Shown: positions 22,601 to 33,844 of the stretch, one piece after another
Numbering within the stretch: position 1 is the stretch's first letter
How the letters are laid out: every line of letters begins with the position of its first letter
Assembly: GCF_901709675.1 (NCBI RefSeq)
Contig: NC_051089.1
Location: 18,906,008 to 18,970,007, forward strand
Direction of reading: 5' to 3'
DNA: 64,000 nt
From: Syngnathus acus
Lineage: Eukaryota; Chordata; Actinopteri; Syngnathiformes; Syngnathidae
Notes under the pieces: generated by a model
Told to the model about the DNA's origin: nothing
Database searches by the model: none
The model's input: the letters and a program-made list of their open reading frames with translations, nothing else
Made by a program: the position numbers and the translations under genes

Positions 22601-22665
22601 CAGGGGTCACCAACCTTCTTGAGATCTACTTCCTGAGGACTAATTAGTCCAAAGGACTACCAGTA
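22601..22665. mobile_element. hAT terminus fragment
   Basis: CAGGGGTCACCAACCTTCTT resembles a hAT end. No partner end was found. Confidence 0.45.
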
Positions 22666-22715
22666 TGAAAAATAAAAAATTCTGCTCAAATTATATTAAG
22701 AATGAATGATATTAA

Positions 22716-23640
22716 GCCCTCCGTGAGTCGTCACCTTATCGTGGTGGAGGGGTTTGTGTGTCCTAATGATCCGAGGAGCCAAGTTAGACTTAGACTTAGA
22801 CTTAGACTTAGACAGAACTTTATTGTCATTTTGTCAACACAAGGTGTGTACAAAAACGAAATTTCGTTGCATACGGCTTTCAGCAATGTAGAGGTATTTC
22901 GGCTGGTTAAAAAAAAAAGTGACATTCTATATAAAAAATATGAAATGAGATAATTATAAAGTACAAAGTGCAGCAGTGATAAAGTATGTGAACAGTGCAG
23001 GAGACAAAAGCAGTATTTACAAGTGTGCAGAGGAATGCTACGTTTGAATGTTCAATAGTCTGACGACAGCAGGGAAAAAACTATTGCAGAACCTGGTGGA
23101 CCTGCAGCGGATGCTGCGAAACCTCTTCCCAGAGGGCAGCAGGGAGAACAGTCCATGGTGGGGGTGTGATGGGTCACTGATAATATTTCGGGCTCGGGAC
23201 ACGCAGCGCTGGGATGACAAGTCCTGAATGGAGGGAAGAGGAGCACCGATGATCCTCTCTGCTGTCCTCACCACTCTCCTCAGGTTCTTCCAATCGGGCT
23301 TGTCTGGGGCTTTATGCTCCTGGCAGGGTCACCCATGGCAAAAGAATAGGTGAAGGGCCAGACAAAGCACGGCTCATGTACCATGTATTAATGAAAATGG
23401 ACATCATTTTCCCTTGCCTGGACGCGGGTCACTGAGGCCCCCCTCTGGAGCCAGGCCTGGAGTTGGGGCCTGAAGGCGAGCGTCTGGTGGCCGGGCCTTC
23501 GCCCATGGAGCCCGGCCGGGCACAGCCTGAAAAGAAAACATGGTAAGAAAACATGGTTCCCCCTTCTCATGGGCTCACCACCTGTGGGAGGGGTCAAAGG
23601 GGTCGGGTGCTAAGTGAGCTGGGTGGCAATGTGACTGCCA
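22716..23640 (+). mobile_element. Rex3-like 5' UTR fragment (copy D), split
   Basis: GTGAGTCGTCACCTTATCGT (22720 on) and, after an insert, 'ggggctttatgctcctggcagggtcacccatggc' to about 23640 match the 5' UTR of copies B and C. The coding region is absent. Confidence 0.75.
22785..23289 (-). mobile_element. LINE 3' end, antisense, CR1/L2/Rex1 group
   Basis: On the minus strand it encodes a C-terminal piece, VRTAERIIGAPLPSIQDL, with the LLPSGKRFRSIRCRSTR motif of this LINE group, and ends in a (CTTAGA)n-type tail at 22785-22815. It interrupts the Rex3 5' UTR. Confidence 0.8.
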
Positions 23641-23910
23641 GTTTTCATCACTGTGTTGGGTATTGTTTGAAAACTGCACAATAACTGGAGTTTTCATTTT
23701 TTCATGCAGGAGGTGGAAAATAAAACCTCACGTGAAGTACACACAATTTTGTAAAATCTTTTTTATGAGAACGACAGAAAAAAAAACAACTCCAACCAAA
23801 TCTTGTAATATAGTTCCACCTGCTGGTCTTTTTCTGTCATGGCAGTGTCTTTGAAAGTTCAATGGACGTGAATAGTAAATTGGTCAGCTACTGAGGTTCA
23901 AATTGTTATA

Positions 23911-24835
23911 CGATGGTACCTCTACTTATGAACTTAATTGGTTGTGCGCTCGAGTTTGTAAGTAGAAACATTTGTAAGTAGAAGCAACGTTTCACGTAGA
24001 AATCAATGTAAATGCAAATGTGTGTCGAATGAGCCCAAAAGTCACACTTTTTGCCCTATTACTCTGTGTAAGACACACAGAAACCCAAAACAACCATTTT
24101 ATTTTTGCTTCTTAAAACCTTTATAACAAAACATAAATCTCACTTTATTCCTTACCTCCTAACTTTGCTTGGGGAGGGGGGAACCTGTTCTAATTTTCTA
24201 CACTTGCTAAAAATATCACAGAGAGGACAGAAAAAGTAAGGCTAATAAATCTTCGTATGTTTTCACGTACTCCCTGCAATGTCTACAGTCATGTACTTAT
24301 CATTACTTTTTGGTGAAATTAATGAGTTTTTCCGAAAGTGGTCAATGAACGCACCTCGCGCAAAACGTGGGTGAGAACTTAAAAAAGAAAGAAAAGAAAA
24401 GCAACCGAGCTTCTAAAGATGGAAATTGACAAACACAAAAGTGTGTTCTTCATGTTTTTATTGAAAACAAGCGAGTACTGTTTGCCGCACGGCAACGGGT
24501 TCGACCTTTCACTCAATGTGTGCGCGCTCCTGCAGCAGGGCCCTGGTTGAAATGTGGACTCATGCCACCTTCCTCGGCACACCACTGGCTATACTCCATT
24601 GCAAGCTCGACGATACGCATGCCATGCTCCTTTATGATTTCGTGTTTCATATAGATCGTCTTTGGAGACTACTTTTACACTGCTAACGCACTGGCATGAA
24701 GAGGGAATGGCAAAGCAAAGGAGACATGGGCGCGCGGGGGCTTTGGTTCGGTAGTCGAAAATTGGTCCGTAAGTAGATTAAAAAAAAATCGCAATTATTC
24801 ACAAGTATATGCGTTGGTAAGCAGAGGTCACACTG
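23911..24835. mobile_element. TIR element with TA flanks (CAGTGTGACCTCTGCTTACC)
   Basis: The right end read inward is CAGTGTGACCTCTGCTTACC. The left end is the related CGATGGTACCTCTACTTATG. Both outer flanks are TA. The interior has no intact frame. Confidence 0.6.
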
Positions 24836-24933
24836 TAATTGTGCATTATGAAACCTCTGATGTGATTGAGATTCTCGTCTGCTGAACAATGGCTTTTCTG
24901 TCTGTCGAAGGAGCAACAGCTCAAGGTTACAGC

Positions 24934-26290
24934 TAGGGCTGTGGACTCGGTCCGATTTTTTGCACCGAGTCCGAGTCCGAGTCCGGCCTCTTGACCACGA
25001 GTCCGAGTCCGGCTGTCCATTTTTTCCTGTTAATTCATGTGACTGCTTAGTCTTTATTCAAGGCTAATTTAGATCAAAATCTAAATAATTACAACAGTTT
25101 TGTGATGGCTTTGTCTTTATTAAACATATAAACGAATACAATAAACAGATACTTTCAAGTTTTAATCATTAATTACACCATTATAGCTCAGACATTTATC
25201 TAAACACAAATAATTAGTGACGACCCCACAACTATCGAAACACATCAATGATATAAGCTGGGTGACATAATCGTCCTTGACATTGGTACATAATGTAAAC
25301 ATTAGCCTAAGTGCAACTCAACGTGGCCGCATTGATCGCAACTTACGCTCCGTTTCCCCCCCAAATCTAGAGGCAAAACATTGTTCTCTCGCTACTGCCG
25401 GGTTCTTCCATCTTGGCTGCGCGCGGGGCATTGTGGGTCTTGTACGTGCACGCACGCACGCAGGCAGGCAGGCGCGGGCGCGCACGCAACAACTAAATTT
25501 GTCTTCATAACAAGCAAGCAGGGCTGTGGACAGTATTCCTACGCGCATTCTCAGCAGCATGATGAAAATAAAATTCAATAACGTCACTGAGGCATATTTT
25601 AACGAACTCCACTTCATTGTATGGCTTTTTAGCCCGTGCAATGTTCCAAGCCAGTTGAAACAATGCAAGTGTGACAGTCTCTGGTTCTTCGTAATTTTTT
25701 TGAAAAACTGTACCTATTTTTCAGTCTCCAAACTTGTGCTTGCGAAATTCAGTCCCTTTTGCAAAGTCCTTATCGATATTGGCATGAAGTGAGCTGAAGT
25801 GGCGCTGACCATTTGAAGCTTTTAAATGCGCCAATGACGTCCGACATATCAGGCAGAATGGCTTGCCATAGCGTTCAACAAAAAACAACTTTAACTCTGT
25901 TAAAAACGTCCTGTGTTCATCGTCATATATTCGTTTCGCTGTGCATTTTTTCCTTGCCATTTTGGCAAGCGTCTTGTCAGCTTTTCTGGACCTAATGGGC
26001 CCCCGTAGTCACAGTCGCCATTCATTAAAAAGCCAGCAAAACCAATCGCTCTGTTTGTCCCTCCTCCTTTGCGGGATTTCCGCTCACGCGCATGCGCGTT
26101 TGACCGGTTGGCGGCCGACAAACGCCGGCGGCGCTCAATGCTGTCAAGTTCTTTTTCAAACTTGATCGTAAGCAGGGCTGTGGACAGTATTCCTACGCGC
26201 ATTCTCAGCAGCATGATGAAAATAAAATTGAACGTATTTTTTTTATTGTCCGACCGAGTCCGAGTCCCCGAGTCCGAGTCCACAGCCCTG
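24934..26290 (-). mobile_element. hAT (Charlie-like) element, decayed, with BED-finger remnant
   Basis: Ends are AGGGCTGTGGACTCGG and its inverse, flanked by GTTACAGC and GTAACAGC (7 of 8 match). On the minus strand, 25960-25721 encodes a hAT transposase start: YDDEHRTFLTELKLFFVERY followed by a BED-type finger with FCLICRTSLAHLKAS and HFSSLHANID. The catalytic core is missing. A 59-bp block is repeated at about 25519 and 26174. Confidence 0.8.
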
Positions 26291-26389
26291 GTAACAGCTG
26301 CCAACTGTGATGGTGTGATAAGCCCAGTGGAGCAAACCAATATCAGGGTACATTGGATTGTGTAGCCTGTGATTGCAGAATACGAAATA

Positions 26390-28220
26390 TTTCAGCTGTT
26401 TTAAAACAGTCACAAAAATCCAAGAAAGATGGCACCAAAGAAGGGTTCTGTGACCTCCGAGATCCTGGAAGAAAGAGAAAGAAACAAATCAAGAATCAGC
26501 AGAAAAAAAGATGGATTCTAGCCTGGAAGAGATAGAAACCATGATGAAAGAGATCTGATTACTCAAAGAGGAGAAAGACGAGAAGGACCAGCTGATTAAA
26601 TCCCTTACCCACAAAGTGAAAGAGCTTGATCAGCAAAACAAGATCAATGACGTGATCATCACAGGTCTTAAGATCAAACCCAGGTCCTATGCCAGGGCAG
26701 ACCATGGAGGGACAGAGGAAGCAGATGAGGACATCCTATTTGTGGAAATCCCAGATTTTTTTAATCGATGATAACCATCATACTGGATATTGAAAATGTG
26801 GACTCATGCCATCTGCTTCCTAAGAAAGAAGTTACAGAGGGCCGAGTCGATGAAACCTGTGCTGTGCTACTGAAATTCACAAGCAGGAAATACAAAAATG
26901 CTCTTTTGATTCAGGGCAAAAACCTGAAGAGGTCAAAGGTCTTCATCAGTGACAATCTCAGCAGGCAGAACACAACCAAAGTATGGCGAGCCTGACAACT
27001 AAAGAAGGAGGGAAAATCCAGTGCACTTGGATGGCAAACTGCTGAGTCTACATGAAACTGAATGGGTCATCTCCACAGAGTACCAGACGAGTGCAAATCA
27101 GAGCATTCGAGGAGCTGGAAAAATTTGCTGACTAAGGTATGACAAGTCCTGAGAAAAAACAAAATCAATGAGTTTAACTCGATCAAGAAATAAAGCTTGA
27201 TTGAAAATTTTTTATAAAATTCTTCTTCTTCTTATCGTGGCTACAAGGCAGTTAGTTACAGGCTTGGCTAGATGTGGTTCAGCCACAGCTGAACACATTT
27301 CTGTAGGACCGTCAATGCTGGTCGTGAGGAGGTTCCTCGTTTCCAAGGTCGACCTTTGTGTCTATCTCCAGGCATGATGTTGTTTTCTGTTCTGTAGCTT
27401 TATGGCTTGTAGCTTGCAGTTTTCGGCGTAGCTTGTAGTGTAGCTTGTAGCTGCGTTGTAGCTTGTAACTTTTGCTTGTAGTGGTGAAAGGATTAGCAGT
27501 ATCTAGTCGATCTAGTTGATCTCGTCAATACTCCCGGGGCCGCGACGTGGACGCTCCTTTTCATGGCCCCATAAAATTATTAATTTGGGAGAGGGACATA
27601 ACGTAAATCTGGCTATAAATCAACATCAAAGAAGAAATGACCCAAATGAAAATATTGGGACAGCCAATACTATTGTAATGGAATGGACGAATGTGGATAT
27701 TACTCAGAATAACATTTTAACAGTAGCATCGCTATGGATGGAAAGCTGTCTTATGATTCATTTCAATAGCAGGAATGTATGTGCCATATTAAATAAAATA
27801 CAGAATTACCTATTGACTTTTAACATCACCACAATATCAGAAACTTGGATTACTGAAGATAAAGGTAAGGATTTTTACAAAAGCAGGAATAATAAACTAG
27901 GTGGCGTGACGCTCTTGATTGAGGACAGCATCAATTGTGAGAAATTGGAGAACATGTGTTTGATATTGCATACATATATGTTGCACCCTCAAAAAGAAAG
28001 ACGCATCACATTTGCGTTTTACGTTCCGGCAACTTTTCTTTCCCTGGTTAGTTGGAGGTTACATGAAGCATTTTTTTTCCATCGAACACACATCCACTCA
28101 GTAGCTTTTCCTTTTCTTCTCTCTCCCCTTATTATTACGTTACGAGCCACCTCAAATCTCGAAGTCTAACCTGGTCCTAACAAAATCTACTATATTTTCA
28201 GGAACTGCAGAAAAATAAAA
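26390..28220 (+). mobile_element. LINE remnant: ORF1-like and endonuclease pieces
   Basis: 26510-26760 reads as a coiled-coil ORF1 (EEIETMMKEI, KVKELDQQNKINDVIITGLK, IKPRSYARA), shifting frame near 26760 and continuing (ENVDSCHLLPKKE, KYKNALLIQGKNLKRSKVF). 27760-27960 matches the start of an endonuclease domain (NSRNVCAILNKIQNYLLTF, then ISETWITEDKG). Further pieces occur at 33395-33780. Multiple stops: dead. The clade was not fixed. Confidence 0.65.
27395..27485. repeat. TAGCTTGTAG minisatellite
   Basis: Seven or so degenerate copies of TAGCTTGTAG in a row within the LINE remnant. Confidence 0.75.
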
Positions 28221-28224
28221 TATA

Positions 28225-28806
28225 CCGTACTTTTTGGACTAAAAGTCGCTCCGGAATATGTCGCATTAGCCATAAAATGCACAATAAAGTGAAAAAAAAC
28301 ATATAAGTCACTCCGGAGTATAAGTCGCATTTTGGGGGAAATTTATTCGACAAAATCCAACACCAAGAACAGACATGAACGAGAAACAACAGGCTAAATG
28401 ATAGGTATGCTAACGTGATATAAACACAAACGAAGAGCTGAGAATGGGCCTGATGTAACATTCAGAGTTATTCAAATAACTATTACATAAATAACACGTT
28501 TGTAAAATCATCTGTGTCACTCCAATTCATTAAATCCATCGATCGTCCTTTATGTAAACGATACCGCGTATGCGCTGCGCCGCTGACGTCGGACTCATCG
28601 TGAGTTGCAGTTCTAAATATTCCACAGACCCATATAACGATATACTATAAAGTATATATCAAATAACTATCATATAAACAACAATATTATCAAACCATCT
28701 GTGTCACTCCAAATCATTAAATCCATCGATCAAATTCCTCGTCCTTTGTCAACAACGTTGTGCGTGCGCCGCTGACGTCAGCCTCGTCGTTATTCCACAG
28801 ATCTAG
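28225..28806. mobile_element. Family X element, copy 2, inverted and incomplete
   Basis: Starts CCGTACTTTTTGGACTAAAA after TA. The interior is the reverse complement of the right part of copy X4 at 52326-54530 (same 'gagctgagaatgggcctgatg' text). It is interrupted at 28807 by element Y1. Confidence 0.8.
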
Positions 28807-28808
28807 TA

Positions 28809-29987
28809 CCGTTTTTTTCCATGTATAATGCGCCCCCATGTATAATACGCACCCTAAAAATGGCATGTTGATGCTGGAAAAAAGCCTGTACCCATGTATA
28901 ATACACACCCAAACTTTTTTTTTTTTTTTTTTTTTTTAAGTCCCAATGATCGTCACACACGCATCTGGGTGTGGTGAAATTTGTCCTCTGCATTTGACCC
29001 ATCCCCGTGTGATTTTGATCCATCCCCTGGGGGAGAGGGGAGCAGTGAGCAGCAGCGGCGCCGCGCTCGGGAATCATTTGGTGATCTAACCCCGCAATTC
29101 CAACCCTTAATGCTGAGTGCCAAGCAGGGAGGCAATGGGTCCCATTTTTATAGTCTTTGGTATGACCCGGCCGGGTTACTTAAGTCCGTAAACGTAAAAT
29201 TATTTCAGAAAAAAGATCATCTTTGGGAACAACCGGATGTTATTCTGCCGGTCAGTATCACTGCGCATGCAGGAGCAAACTCGATAGCGAAGAAATATGT
29301 GAGACTCTCAACGGGATCACCAATATTTGAGTGATGTTCCAGTTATTTATCACAATTATTTATTATAATAATAACATATATAATATATATAATAATTATT
29401 TATTTATTATTCACAATTGTCATGGTGATCTTTCTGGTGATTTCTTAACTAGGCTGGATGTATTTTTTTTGTTGGCGTTGATTTCTCCGACTGCCCATAA
29501 AGGCACCACCGCGATCAGTTAGGTTAAAATGAAAAGAGAGGAAAGTGACGTGCGGACATGTGAAAAAGGCGGCTCTGTATGGGAGAGAAGTTGAAGAGGA
29601 ATAAAAACACCCTTGGAAACAAAACTTGCCCCTCGTTGTGACTCGGAGCCGCAACAAATGTTTCGGATTTGTGTAGGGTACATTGTGACAGCAAACGAGC
29701 AGGTGATCGAGTAAGCGTCTGATACGAGAGCATTGTGTTCGTATGGAGCGTGTTTGAAGTGAACAGCAGAGAAGAAAGGAACAAGGCAAAGTGTTGTGAA
29801 ATAAAATATTACCTGTAATACGCATTTAGGTAGAGAACTGAACTCTCGCTCTTTATATAGCTGACGTGTCAAAAAAAAAAAAAAAAAAAGAAAAAGAATT
29901 TAAAATTGTACCCATGTATAATGCACTCCCCAGATTTTAGGACAATAAATTAGTTACATTTTGCGCATTATACATGGAAAAAAACGG
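28809..29987. mobile_element. TA-target TIR element, family Y copy 1
   Basis: Ends CCGTTTTTTTCCATGTATAA and the exact inverse, flanked by TA. It is inserted in X2 at the TA of 'agatctagta', a junction intact in X4. Subterminal repeats of CCATGTATAATACGC are present. It carries a SINE (28938-29175). An open frame on the minus strand near 29450-29870 is unassigned. Confidence 0.8.
28938..29175 (-). mobile_element. SINE family 2 copy lacking its tRNA head
   Basis: On the minus strand it runs from the body ('agactataaaaatgggaccc') to the 3' tail ('gtgtgacgatcattgggactt'), next to a T-rich run at 28915-28937. The tRNA-like head is missing after 29175. Confidence 0.85.
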
Positions 29988-30018
29988 TATATGATATATA
30001 TATATAATAAAAGTATAT

Positions 30019-30417
30019 TGTCATGTTCCTGCGTCACCTGACTTCCAGCCAAGCCCCAATCAAGGAATTGCCAGCACCTGCTACAGCTCGTTAGGTCCCC
30101 TACTTAACCTCTGTGTATTCTGCCAGTCGTTGTCAGTTCGTCTGCTTACCCTGCCCGTGACACCACTGCCTTTTTGTCCCCTGAACGATCTCTGTTGCGA
30201 ACTGCTTCCGTAAACTGACCGACCACGCTCGTCCTTTGACCACGCTTCTGATCGCCGCCTGCCTCGACAACCTGCCTGCCTCTGACTACAACTACGCGCT
30301 GTGCTCTGCTGCTCAGCCACGCCTGCCAGACCGCAAGTCCAGCGTTCCACTTCCCCTTTCTCCCTTTTCAATAAAGGATCGTGCTGCACTTGGTCGCCCT
30401 GTCTCTGTTCCGTGACA
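30019..30417 (+). repeat. 5' LTR of the gag-only element
   Basis: Begins TGTCATGTTCCTGCG and ends CCGTGACA (TG...CA). It contains AATAAA at about 30370. It differs from the 3' LTR by a deletion around 'agccaagccccaatc' and scattered substitutions. Confidence 0.88.
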
Positions 30418-30433
30418 GAACGAACTGACCAAT

Positions 30434-31912
30434 ATGCGACCAGCGCACGGTCCCTCAGCCCTGGACCGCCTGACCCACGCAGAGTGGGACATTAGCAAGA
30501 ACGCAGAGGAGATGGCGACATTAACAAAGATCATCCGGCAGCAGCAACAGCAGCTCCTGCAGCACCATCAGCTCCACCAAGAACTTTTAGAAGCTCTCAA
30601 GGCCCTTAAAGACTTGGCTCCTCTGGCTGCTGCGACCCAATCCGCACGAGCCCTGTCCACGACCGTTCCACTCAGCCCCACCGTTACGTCCACGCCCCGT
30701 CCTGCCCCGGAGCCCAGGCAGCTCGTGGACGTCCCGGAGCCCAGACTCAGCAACCTCGAAAGGTTCGACGGTGATCCCAAGTACGTCCGAGCCATTTTGA
30801 CAAACTGCCGCGTCTTGTTTGAGCCCGTCACGTTCGCGACGGAACCAGCCAAGGTGGGTTTTGTACTCACTCACCTTACGGGCGAGGCATGGCTGTGGGG
30901 AACGGCAGAATATGAGCGGCAGGGACCCCCCTGCTCGTCGTTCGACGCCTTCGCAGCTGAGATCCTGCGCGTGTTCGACTTGGGCTCAGCCTCGGAAGAC
31001 GCCTCCGAGGAACTCATCACGCTGCACCAAGGCAGCAGATCCGTCGCCCGGTACTCCATCAAGTTTCAGACGGTAGCGCGTCGGAGCGACTGGAACACCC
31101 CGGCTCTCGTCAGCACCTTCCTCCACGGACTCGCAGAGTATATCAAGGATGAGATGGTGTCCTACAAGCGCCCTCAGACCCTTGAAGATGCCATGGACCT
31201 GGCTGCACGGTTAGATCGGCGGATCCAGTCAAGACGACGCGAGAAGAGGAAGGCGACTCCGCCCTCCCGTCGCCGTGACACCAGCCCGACACCTCGGTCC
31301 GCCAGGGACCCCGTCCACGTAAGCCAGCACGCCTTTACTACTCCTCCCACCCAGCCCAGCTGGCCGGAACCGATGGAGATAGGACGCACCTCTCTCCCGT
31401 CAAAGGAGCGTAGTAGACTCCTCAGAGATAGGCTTTGCCTATACTGCTGGGGTGAGGGTCACTGGGTGGCCTCTTGCCAGAAGAGTGCTAAGAGCACCCG
31501 CCTAGCAGGGATCCGTTTGGGAGCGGTTTGCTTGCCCCCTACCACCTGTCGCAAGTCCCTGCTCCAGACCCGCTCTTCAACTCCAGCCCTTGCCTCTAGG
31601 TCCTCCACTTCATCAACCCGAAGGCAGCAGCCACGGGCCCGGTCTCGTCAGCCGCAGCCTGTGGCTCAGTCTCCTCCTCGGCTGCCGTTGCAACGTCCGC
31701 AGCCTGGTTCTGCTCCGACGGGCAAGGCGTTGCAATCTGACCGGCATCCTGCTCGAAGTCGTCCAGATGAGAAACATTTGGTTCCCGTGCCGGCCCCTAG
31801 GTCGGCATCTCCCGATGCCACAGCTGAGGAGGAGGACTGGGCGGTGGTGCCACCTGGTGACGGTGCTTGGTCGACATGTTCGTCTGACTCAGACTTATCG
31901 GACTGTTATTAA
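30434..31912 (+). CDS. Gag-like protein of the LTR element
   Basis: 492 residues from the first ATG after the 5' LTR. Residues ~20-60 are a glutamine-rich coiled coil (KIIRQQQQQLLQHHQLHQEL). Residues ~100-270 match the retrotransposon Gag capsid fold seen in Sushi/PEG10-type elements (FDGDPKYVRAILTNCRVLFE, GEAWLWGTAEYE, ITLHQGSRSVARYSIKFQTV, FLHGLAEYIKDEM). There is a basic linker, then one zinc knuckle CLYCWGEGHWVASC (CX2CX4HX4C) near residue 335. The C-terminal ~140 residues are low-complexity and end in an acidic SDSDLSDCY. There is no frameshift or pol extension. It could be a young mobile gag or, less likely, a conserved one. Confidence 0.85.
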   Translation: MRPAHGPSALDRLTHAEWDISKNAEEMATLTKIIRQQQQQLLQHHQLHQELLEALKALKDLAPLAAATQSARALSTTVPLSPTVTSTPRPAPEPRQLVDVPEPRLSNLERFDGDPKYVRAILTNCRVLFEPVTFATEPAKVGFVLTHLTGEAWLWGTAEYERQGPPCSSFDAFAAEILRVFDLGSASEDASEELITLHQGSRSVARYSIKFQTVARRSDWNTPALVSTFLHGLAEYIKDEMVSYKRPQTLEDAMDLAARLDRRIQSRRREKRKATPPSRRRDTSPTPRSARDPVHVSQHAFTTPPTQPSWPEPMEIGRTSLPSKERSRLLRDRLCLYCWGEGHWVASCQKSAKSTRLAGIRLGAVCLPPTTCRKSLLQTRSSTPALASRSSTSSTRRQQPRARSRQPQPVAQSPPRLPLQRPQPGSAPTGKALQSDRHPARSRPDEKHLVPVPAPRSASPDATAEEEDWAVVPPGDGAWSTCSSDSDLSDCY

Positions 31913-32012
31913 GGCGCGTCTGAGGTTCCCCCCACTCCCGCCCGTCCTCCTGCTCTGGCTCAGTGTTCTGTTTTTGGGACGTTGGGGGCTGTCCCTTGTG
32001 GGGGGGCGGTTC

Positions 32013-32404
32013 TGTCACATTCCTGTGTCACCTGACTTCCAGGAATTGCCAGCACCTGCTACAGCTCGATAGGTACCCTACTTAACCTCTGTTTATTCTG
32101 CCAGTGGCTGTCAGTTAATCTGCTCACCCTGCCCGTGACACCACTGCCTTTTTGTCCCCTGAACTATCTCTGTTGCCAATTGCTTCCGTAAACTGACCGA
32201 CCACGCTTTGATCGCCGCCTGCCCCGACTACTTGCTCGTCCTTTGACCATGCTTCTGATCGCCGCCTGCCTCGACCACCTGCCTGCCTACGCGCTGTGCT
32301 CTGCTGCTCAGCCACGCCAGCCAGACCGCAAGTCCAGCGTTCCACTTCCCCTTTTCAATAAAGGATCGTGCTGCACTTGGTCGCCCTGTCTCTGTTCCGT
32401 GACA
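32013..32404 (+). repeat. 3' LTR of the gag-only element
   Basis: Begins TGTCACATTCCTGTG and ends CCGTGACA. It includes an internal re-duplication around 'tcgtcctttgaccatgcttctgatcgcc' relative to the 5' LTR. Confidence 0.88.
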
Positions 32405-32410
32405 TATAAT

Positions 32411-32898
32411 ATATATGATGGATATATTAAGGACATTTACACCTCCCATCTCACCCGCAAGGCGACCACGATTGTGAGTGATGTGAGTCACCCCGCTCAC
32501 TCTTTGTTCGATCTTCTGCCCTCTGGGAAGAGGTACAGGAGCCTGCGCTCCCGCACCACCAGACTCGCCAACAGCTTCGTACTCCAGGCTGTTAGGATCC
32601 TGAACTCTCTCCCCCTTCTGCGTAGCGTCCTGTACTTTTGCGCTATGTTCTGTCTGCTGTATGCACACTTGCTCCGTTTTGCTCCTCTTATTTGTTTATT
32701 TATTGTTATTTGTTTATTTATTATTTATTCATCACTCTTATTATTCATTGTTTGTGCCTTCCTGTTTTTATTTTGTGTTGTTTGCTTGTATGTATGTCGT
32801 GTACTATGTCTTGTCACCGTGGGATAGTGGAAACGTAATTTCGATTTCTTTGTGTGTCTTGGCATGTGAAGGGGTTGACAATAAAGCAGACTTTGATA
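32411..32898 (+). mobile_element. CR1/L2-group LINE 3' end
   Basis: Nearly identical to 2880-3350: the last RT codons ([20 protein letters not shown]...) and the whole 3' UTR to 'ataaagcagactttga'. Strongly 5'-truncated. Confidence 0.9.
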
Positions 32899-32904
32899 TA
32901 TATA

Positions 32905-33390
32905 CCGTAATTTTCGGACTATAAGTCGCGGGTTTTTTCATAGTTTGGGTGGGGGGGCGACTTATACTCAGGAGCGACTTATATATGTTTTTTTTCACAA
33001 ATTAGCGCCGGCCACCGACTTTAAGCCACGGAGGTGGAAGAGAGCTCCGTATAGTAGGACCGGGCGGGCGTAAAAGCCATAATAGTTTTTCAAACCTTCT
33101 GTGTCACTCCAAATCTTTAAATCCTTCAAACTCTTCGTCCTCCATGTCACTTACAAACAAAGCTGTTAATGATGCCGGTAGTACGTGGGGCCCTTCGTCA
33201 TCTTCGTCGTCCCATGATCTAATCTTTGTCCTTTATGTAAACAACCGCCACGCTGCACTGCGGTTTCACTTTTCTTTTCTTTGAATTTTGAAAATACGTG
33301 AAAAAATTCACGTATAAGTCGCTCCTCAGTATAAGTCGCCCCCCACCCAAGCTATGAAAAAAAACGCGACTTATAGTCCGAAAAATACGG
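32905..33390. mobile_element. Family X element, copy 3 (486 bp, complete MITE)
   Basis: Both X termini are present (CCGTAATTTTCGGACTATAA and inverse), with TA on both sides. Read on the minus strand, the interior encodes an acidic tail (EDEEFEGFKDLE-stop), supporting derivation from a transposase gene. Confidence 0.85.
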
Positions 33391-33394
33391 TACC

Positions 33395-33780
33395 ACAAAA
33401 TAAGAATGTTGCCCTAACTAAAACCATATCTTTTCACAGATGATAAAATATTCTCCCTTCAAAACCTCCAAGTTGCAACATATACAGCGCTCCAAGCTCT
33501 AATATAGTTTAGAAGAGCTCAACAATCATTTAGGTGATTTGCTTACTAAATTAAATAATAAGATGATGATCATGTGTAGAGATTTCAACATTGACCTATT
33601 AAAATTTCATCGCAGTACGTCAACTGATGAATTTGTTAACATTCATCTACGTTTGGGCTTTGTCCGTTGTCAAGTAACATGGTGGAAAGGGGCAACGGAT
33701 GGTGCAAAATATGTCGTATATTGGATTGTTCCCAGGACTAAATTGGCTTTGCTGAAATTCCAAATTCTATCCTAAAAAAG
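33395..33780 (+). mobile_element. LINE endonuclease remnant
   Basis: Encodes ICGDFNIDLL-like CRDFNIDLLKFHRSTSTDEF near 33570-33630, the middle of an AP-like endonuclease. It may be the continuation of the LINE broken at 28220. Confidence 0.5.
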
Positions 33781-33844
33781 AAGACTTTTTCTTTTTTAAA
33801 AGAGTGCATGTGCAAAACAGCTATAAAGGCTGATCAGCTAGATA

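Larger units (their letters stand above)
30019..32404 (+). mobile_element. Gag-only LTR retrotransposon (gypsy/Sushi-like, non-autonomous)
   Basis: Two related LTRs (30019-30417 and 32013-32404) enclose a 1595-bp interior with a single gag-like frame and no protease, RT, RNase H or integrase. A G-rich stretch (TTGTGGGGGGGCGGTTC, 31996-32012) abuts the 3' LTR as a polypurine tract would. The element must depend on another one for polymerase and integrase. Confidence 0.85.

Noticed and set aside
25318-25668. 116-codon frame on the - strand
   Set aside because: Lies within the decayed hAT element, with 'cgcacgcacgcaggcaggca' simple repeat; not a gene.
29445-29872. Open frames on the - strand in element Y1
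   Set aside because: No known motif, and a similar frame is not kept in Y2; left unassigned.
30000-32420. 4-5-bp target duplication of the gag-only LTR element
   Set aside because: Both flanks are TA-rich (AGTATAT and TATAATA), so a duplication cannot be told from background.
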